Shown: positions 6,231-6,311 of the stretch, piece after piece
How positions within the stretch are numbered: position 1 is the first letter of the stretch
How the letters are laid out: every line of letters begins with the position of its first letter
Assembly (NCBI GenBank): GCA_017538635.1
Contig: JAFYIM010000183.1
Span: 1-6,311 of the forward strand
Length of the DNA: 6,311 nucleotides
Direction: 5' to 3'
Origin: a bacterium
Lineage (GTDB): Bacteria > UBA3054
The notes under the pieces: generated by a model
The model's database searches: none
What the model was told of the DNA's origin: nothing
Seen by the model: the letters and a program-made list of their open reading frames with translations, nothing else
Made by a program: the position numbers and the translations under genes

Positions 6231-6311
6231 ATTGTGTCCTCCTTATATAAGTAAGCGGTCGCGAAAACGAAAAAGTTGCGTTCTTGATTGAGTAACACGA
6301 TTTAGATAAAA
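6231..6311 (-). promoter_or_regulatory. Leader and upstream region of the 584-residue PEP-CTERM gene
   Basis: These 81 bases precede the leftward gene. Reading on the minus strand, the only clear element is the ribosome-binding site AAGGAGG (6244-6238), seven bases before the ATG. The stretch is AT-rich near the window edge and contains no gene that I can support. No confident promoter is visible: a TATATA beside the ribosome-binding site is too close to it, and any -35 element paired with AT-rich sequence near 6300 would lie outside the window. Confidence 0.6.

Noticed and set aside
6245..6250. TATATA on the minus strand as a -10 box for the 584-residue gene
   Set aside because: Transcription from it would begin within or after the AAGGAGG ribosome-binding site, and no fair -35 box lies 16-18 bases upstream.

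Overview
The window holds four complete genes and the tail of a fifth, in two converging groups with one shared hairpin terminator between them. Base composition (moderately GC-rich) and codon use look even throughout. I see no RNA gene, mobile element, CRISPR array or pseudogene. Two secreted proteins end in PEP-CTERM-type sorting tails and are built from BACON-like, concanavalin/LamG-like, FN3-like and lamin-tail modules. This points to a Gram-negative bacterium with an exosortase system. The style fits the PVC group (Lentisphaerae, Kiritimatiellae or Verrucomicrobia), but that placement is inference and no phylogenetic marker gene is present.

Rightward group (1-4023): the 3' end of a gene whose product has a Gly/Arg-rich tail; 15 bases later, a free-standing class II aminoacyl-tRNA-synthetase-like catalytic domain resembling the archaeal AsnRS paralogue/asparagine synthetase A type; and 30 bases after that, an 874-residue exported PEP-CTERM protein with three similar lectin-fold-like modules separated by two BACON-like linkers. 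The short gaps and the absence of a visible terminator suggest co-transcription. A strong bidirectional hairpin at 4043-4074 ends this group.

Leftward group (6230-4092): a 584-residue exported PEP-CTERM protein with a jelly-roll-like N-terminus, an FN3-like domain and a lamin-tail domain that appears nested inside a second FN3-like domain; then, 33 bases downstream, panD (aspartate 1-decarboxylase), which may also have its own weak promoter at the end of the upstream gene.

Two enzymes of probable aspartate metabolism (aspartate to asparagine by inference, aspartate to beta-alanine with good confidence) sit close together but on opposite strands, so a functional link is not supported. The points most worth checking are the nested lamin-tail domain, the tyrosine at PanD position 72 where the E. 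coli enzyme has asparagine, and the bacterial archaeal-type AsnA-like enzyme. I did not find convincing evidence of a new multi-gene system.
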